Notes under the pieces: model-generated
What the model saw: only the letters and a program-made list of their open reading frames with translations
The model's database searches: none
Told to the model about the DNA's origin: nothing
Translations under genes and position numbers: made by a program
Shown: positions 63,191 to 64,000 of the stretch, one piece after another
Numbering within the stretch: the first letter of the stretch is position 1
Layout: each line of letters opens with the position of its first letter
Origin: DSUN01 sp035527715
GTDB taxonomy: Bacteria; Planctomycetota; PUPC01; DSUN01
Direction of reading: 5' to 3'
DNA: 64,000 nt
NCBI GenBank assembly: GCA_035527715.1
Contig: DATKZY010000011.1
Coordinates: 27,072-91,071 of the forward strand

Positions 63191-64000
63191 CTGCTAACCT
63201 TATGGACGCAAAAGCGGGCGCCTTTTCCCGGTCTTTTTTCTTCATTACCTGACGATCGGCGATTCGGGGCCTCCGGAGCGCCCTTTTCGGGGGTGCCGAA
63301 GGTCGCCGGCCGGGCCGCTGCCTCGCCCGCGGGAGAGGTGACGTGAGGCGGGAACGGAGACACCGGAGACGCGGAGAGCCGCACGAGGTCATCCTCACAT
63401 CTCATTGGTGCGATGGAGCTTATGGCGGGCCACGCCGGGTGACTACGCGGGCCGTGTTGCGGCACGGGAGGTGGACAGGAGCGTGGAAGAGAGGAGGGAG
63501 AGGAGCGACTCTACGGGGGTGTTCGAGAGCGCGCTGCTGGAGAATCTCGTCGCCTGGAGAATCACCGGGGGCCGGAGGCCCCATGGGGTTGGGCCACAGG
63601 TTTTGCTCTGGGCATCTGGGTGGTTCGGGAGAATGGGCGCGGATGTGGGGAAGAGCGTAAATCGGCGAACGGGACGGACATGCGAGGGGCCGGCGCCGAG
63701 CGGACTCAGCGGCGGCCCCTGTCAACCAAGGCGGAGAAGGTTTCGGGCCGAAATTTTGTGGCTCCCCGACGAGGACTCGAATCGAACCGCCGCGTGGCCG
63801 CACTGGGCCGCAGCCCCGAGGAGGCAACCGAGCTTGCACCCGCAAAGGCGGTGGCCTAACCCGCATTTCTCACCACTCCCCTCCTGAAGCCCTATAGGGG
63901 CATGGGTTCACAGGGATTGGGGTGAGGGTGGAGTTCGGGAGGGCAGACGGCACCGGAACGGACACACCACCCCCTTTCCCCCACATGGTGGGGGCCGCAC
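63191..64000. other. Terminal region without a supported gene
   Basis: About 0.8 kb upstream of the sigma factor. It must contain that gene's promoter, but I could not pick a convincing one. Open frames here lack family-like sequence. A tRNA-3'-end-like stretch (minus strand, 63759-63790) and a copy of a short repeat (63857-63883) are the only recognisable items. Confidence 0.5.
63857..63883. repeat. Short dispersed repeat, copy 2
   Basis: TAACCCGCATTTCTCACCAC followed by TCCCC, matching 27936-27962 with about three differences. It is intergenic; function unknown. Confidence 0.4.

Noticed and set aside
63755..63865. Possible complete tRNA on the minus strand
   Set aside because: The 3' end looks right, but the T-stem does not pair and no complementary 5' acceptor sequence exists within 100 bases.

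Overview
The window looks like a chromosomal stretch from a high-GC member of the PVC superphylum, most likely Planctomycetota. The evidence is the gene content: secreted sulfatase, DUF1080, DUF1593, LamG/PKD proteins, PQQ-type propellers, many glycoside hydrolase families, a zinc-finger/FecR/VIT/VWA/TPR anti-sigma protein and an ECF sigma factor. No rRNA, complete tRNA, CRISPR array or replication origin was seen.

1-39.8 kb is a polysaccharide-degradation region. A leftward operon (6943 to 1) encodes a serine-hydrolase-like protein, two paralogous DUF4185-like propellers and a giant GH20-like/CBM9/LamG protein cut by the window edge. A divergent rightward operon (7171-12083) encodes an apiosidase-like hydrolase, an FG-GAP propeller and a DUF1593 hydrolase. 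Next come a secreted methyltransferase-PQQ fusion, a HExxH metallopeptidase with a beta-helix-like segment, a large six-hairpin glycosidase, a GatZ-like/URO-D/GH2 operon, a GH36 alpha-galactosidase and a double DUF1080 protein.

Between about 15.7 and 38.5 kb at least nine loci are damaged. A six-hairpin glycosidase has a frameshift, an amber codon and no N-terminus. A sulfatase lacks its start. GH127, GH29, GH144-like and URO-D genes keep both ends or only one end and lose their middles. A heparinase fragment is fused to a truncated SGNH hydrolase, and a CBM9-like C-terminus stands alone. This is either local genome decay or repeated assembly collapse, and sequence alone cannot separate the two.

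39.9-54.1 kb is an island of visibly less GC-biased codon use. It lies between two same-orientation copies of one DDE insertion sequence, one nearly complete (about 39.95-41.55 kb) and one truncated (about 53.48-54.07 kb). A third, older remnant lies at 12.1-12.3 kb. The island carries a DUF4403 protein, a neutral-ceramidase-family lipoprotein, two ferredoxin-type proteins, three small membrane proteins, a close relative of 3-ketodihydrosphingosine reductase, and a sphingomyelinase-like EEP phosphodiesterase whose fold is interrupted by a six-unit repeat domain. Together they suggest a sphingolipid-related locus.

54.1-63.2 kb holds a two-gene operon: an ECF sigma factor and a single 2842-residue membrane anti-sigma protein containing zinc finger, TM, FecR, VIT, VWA and a very long TPR array. 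The last 0.8 kb has no gene I can support. Several sigma-70-like promoters of the form TTGnnn-N16-18-TAnnnT precede the operons.
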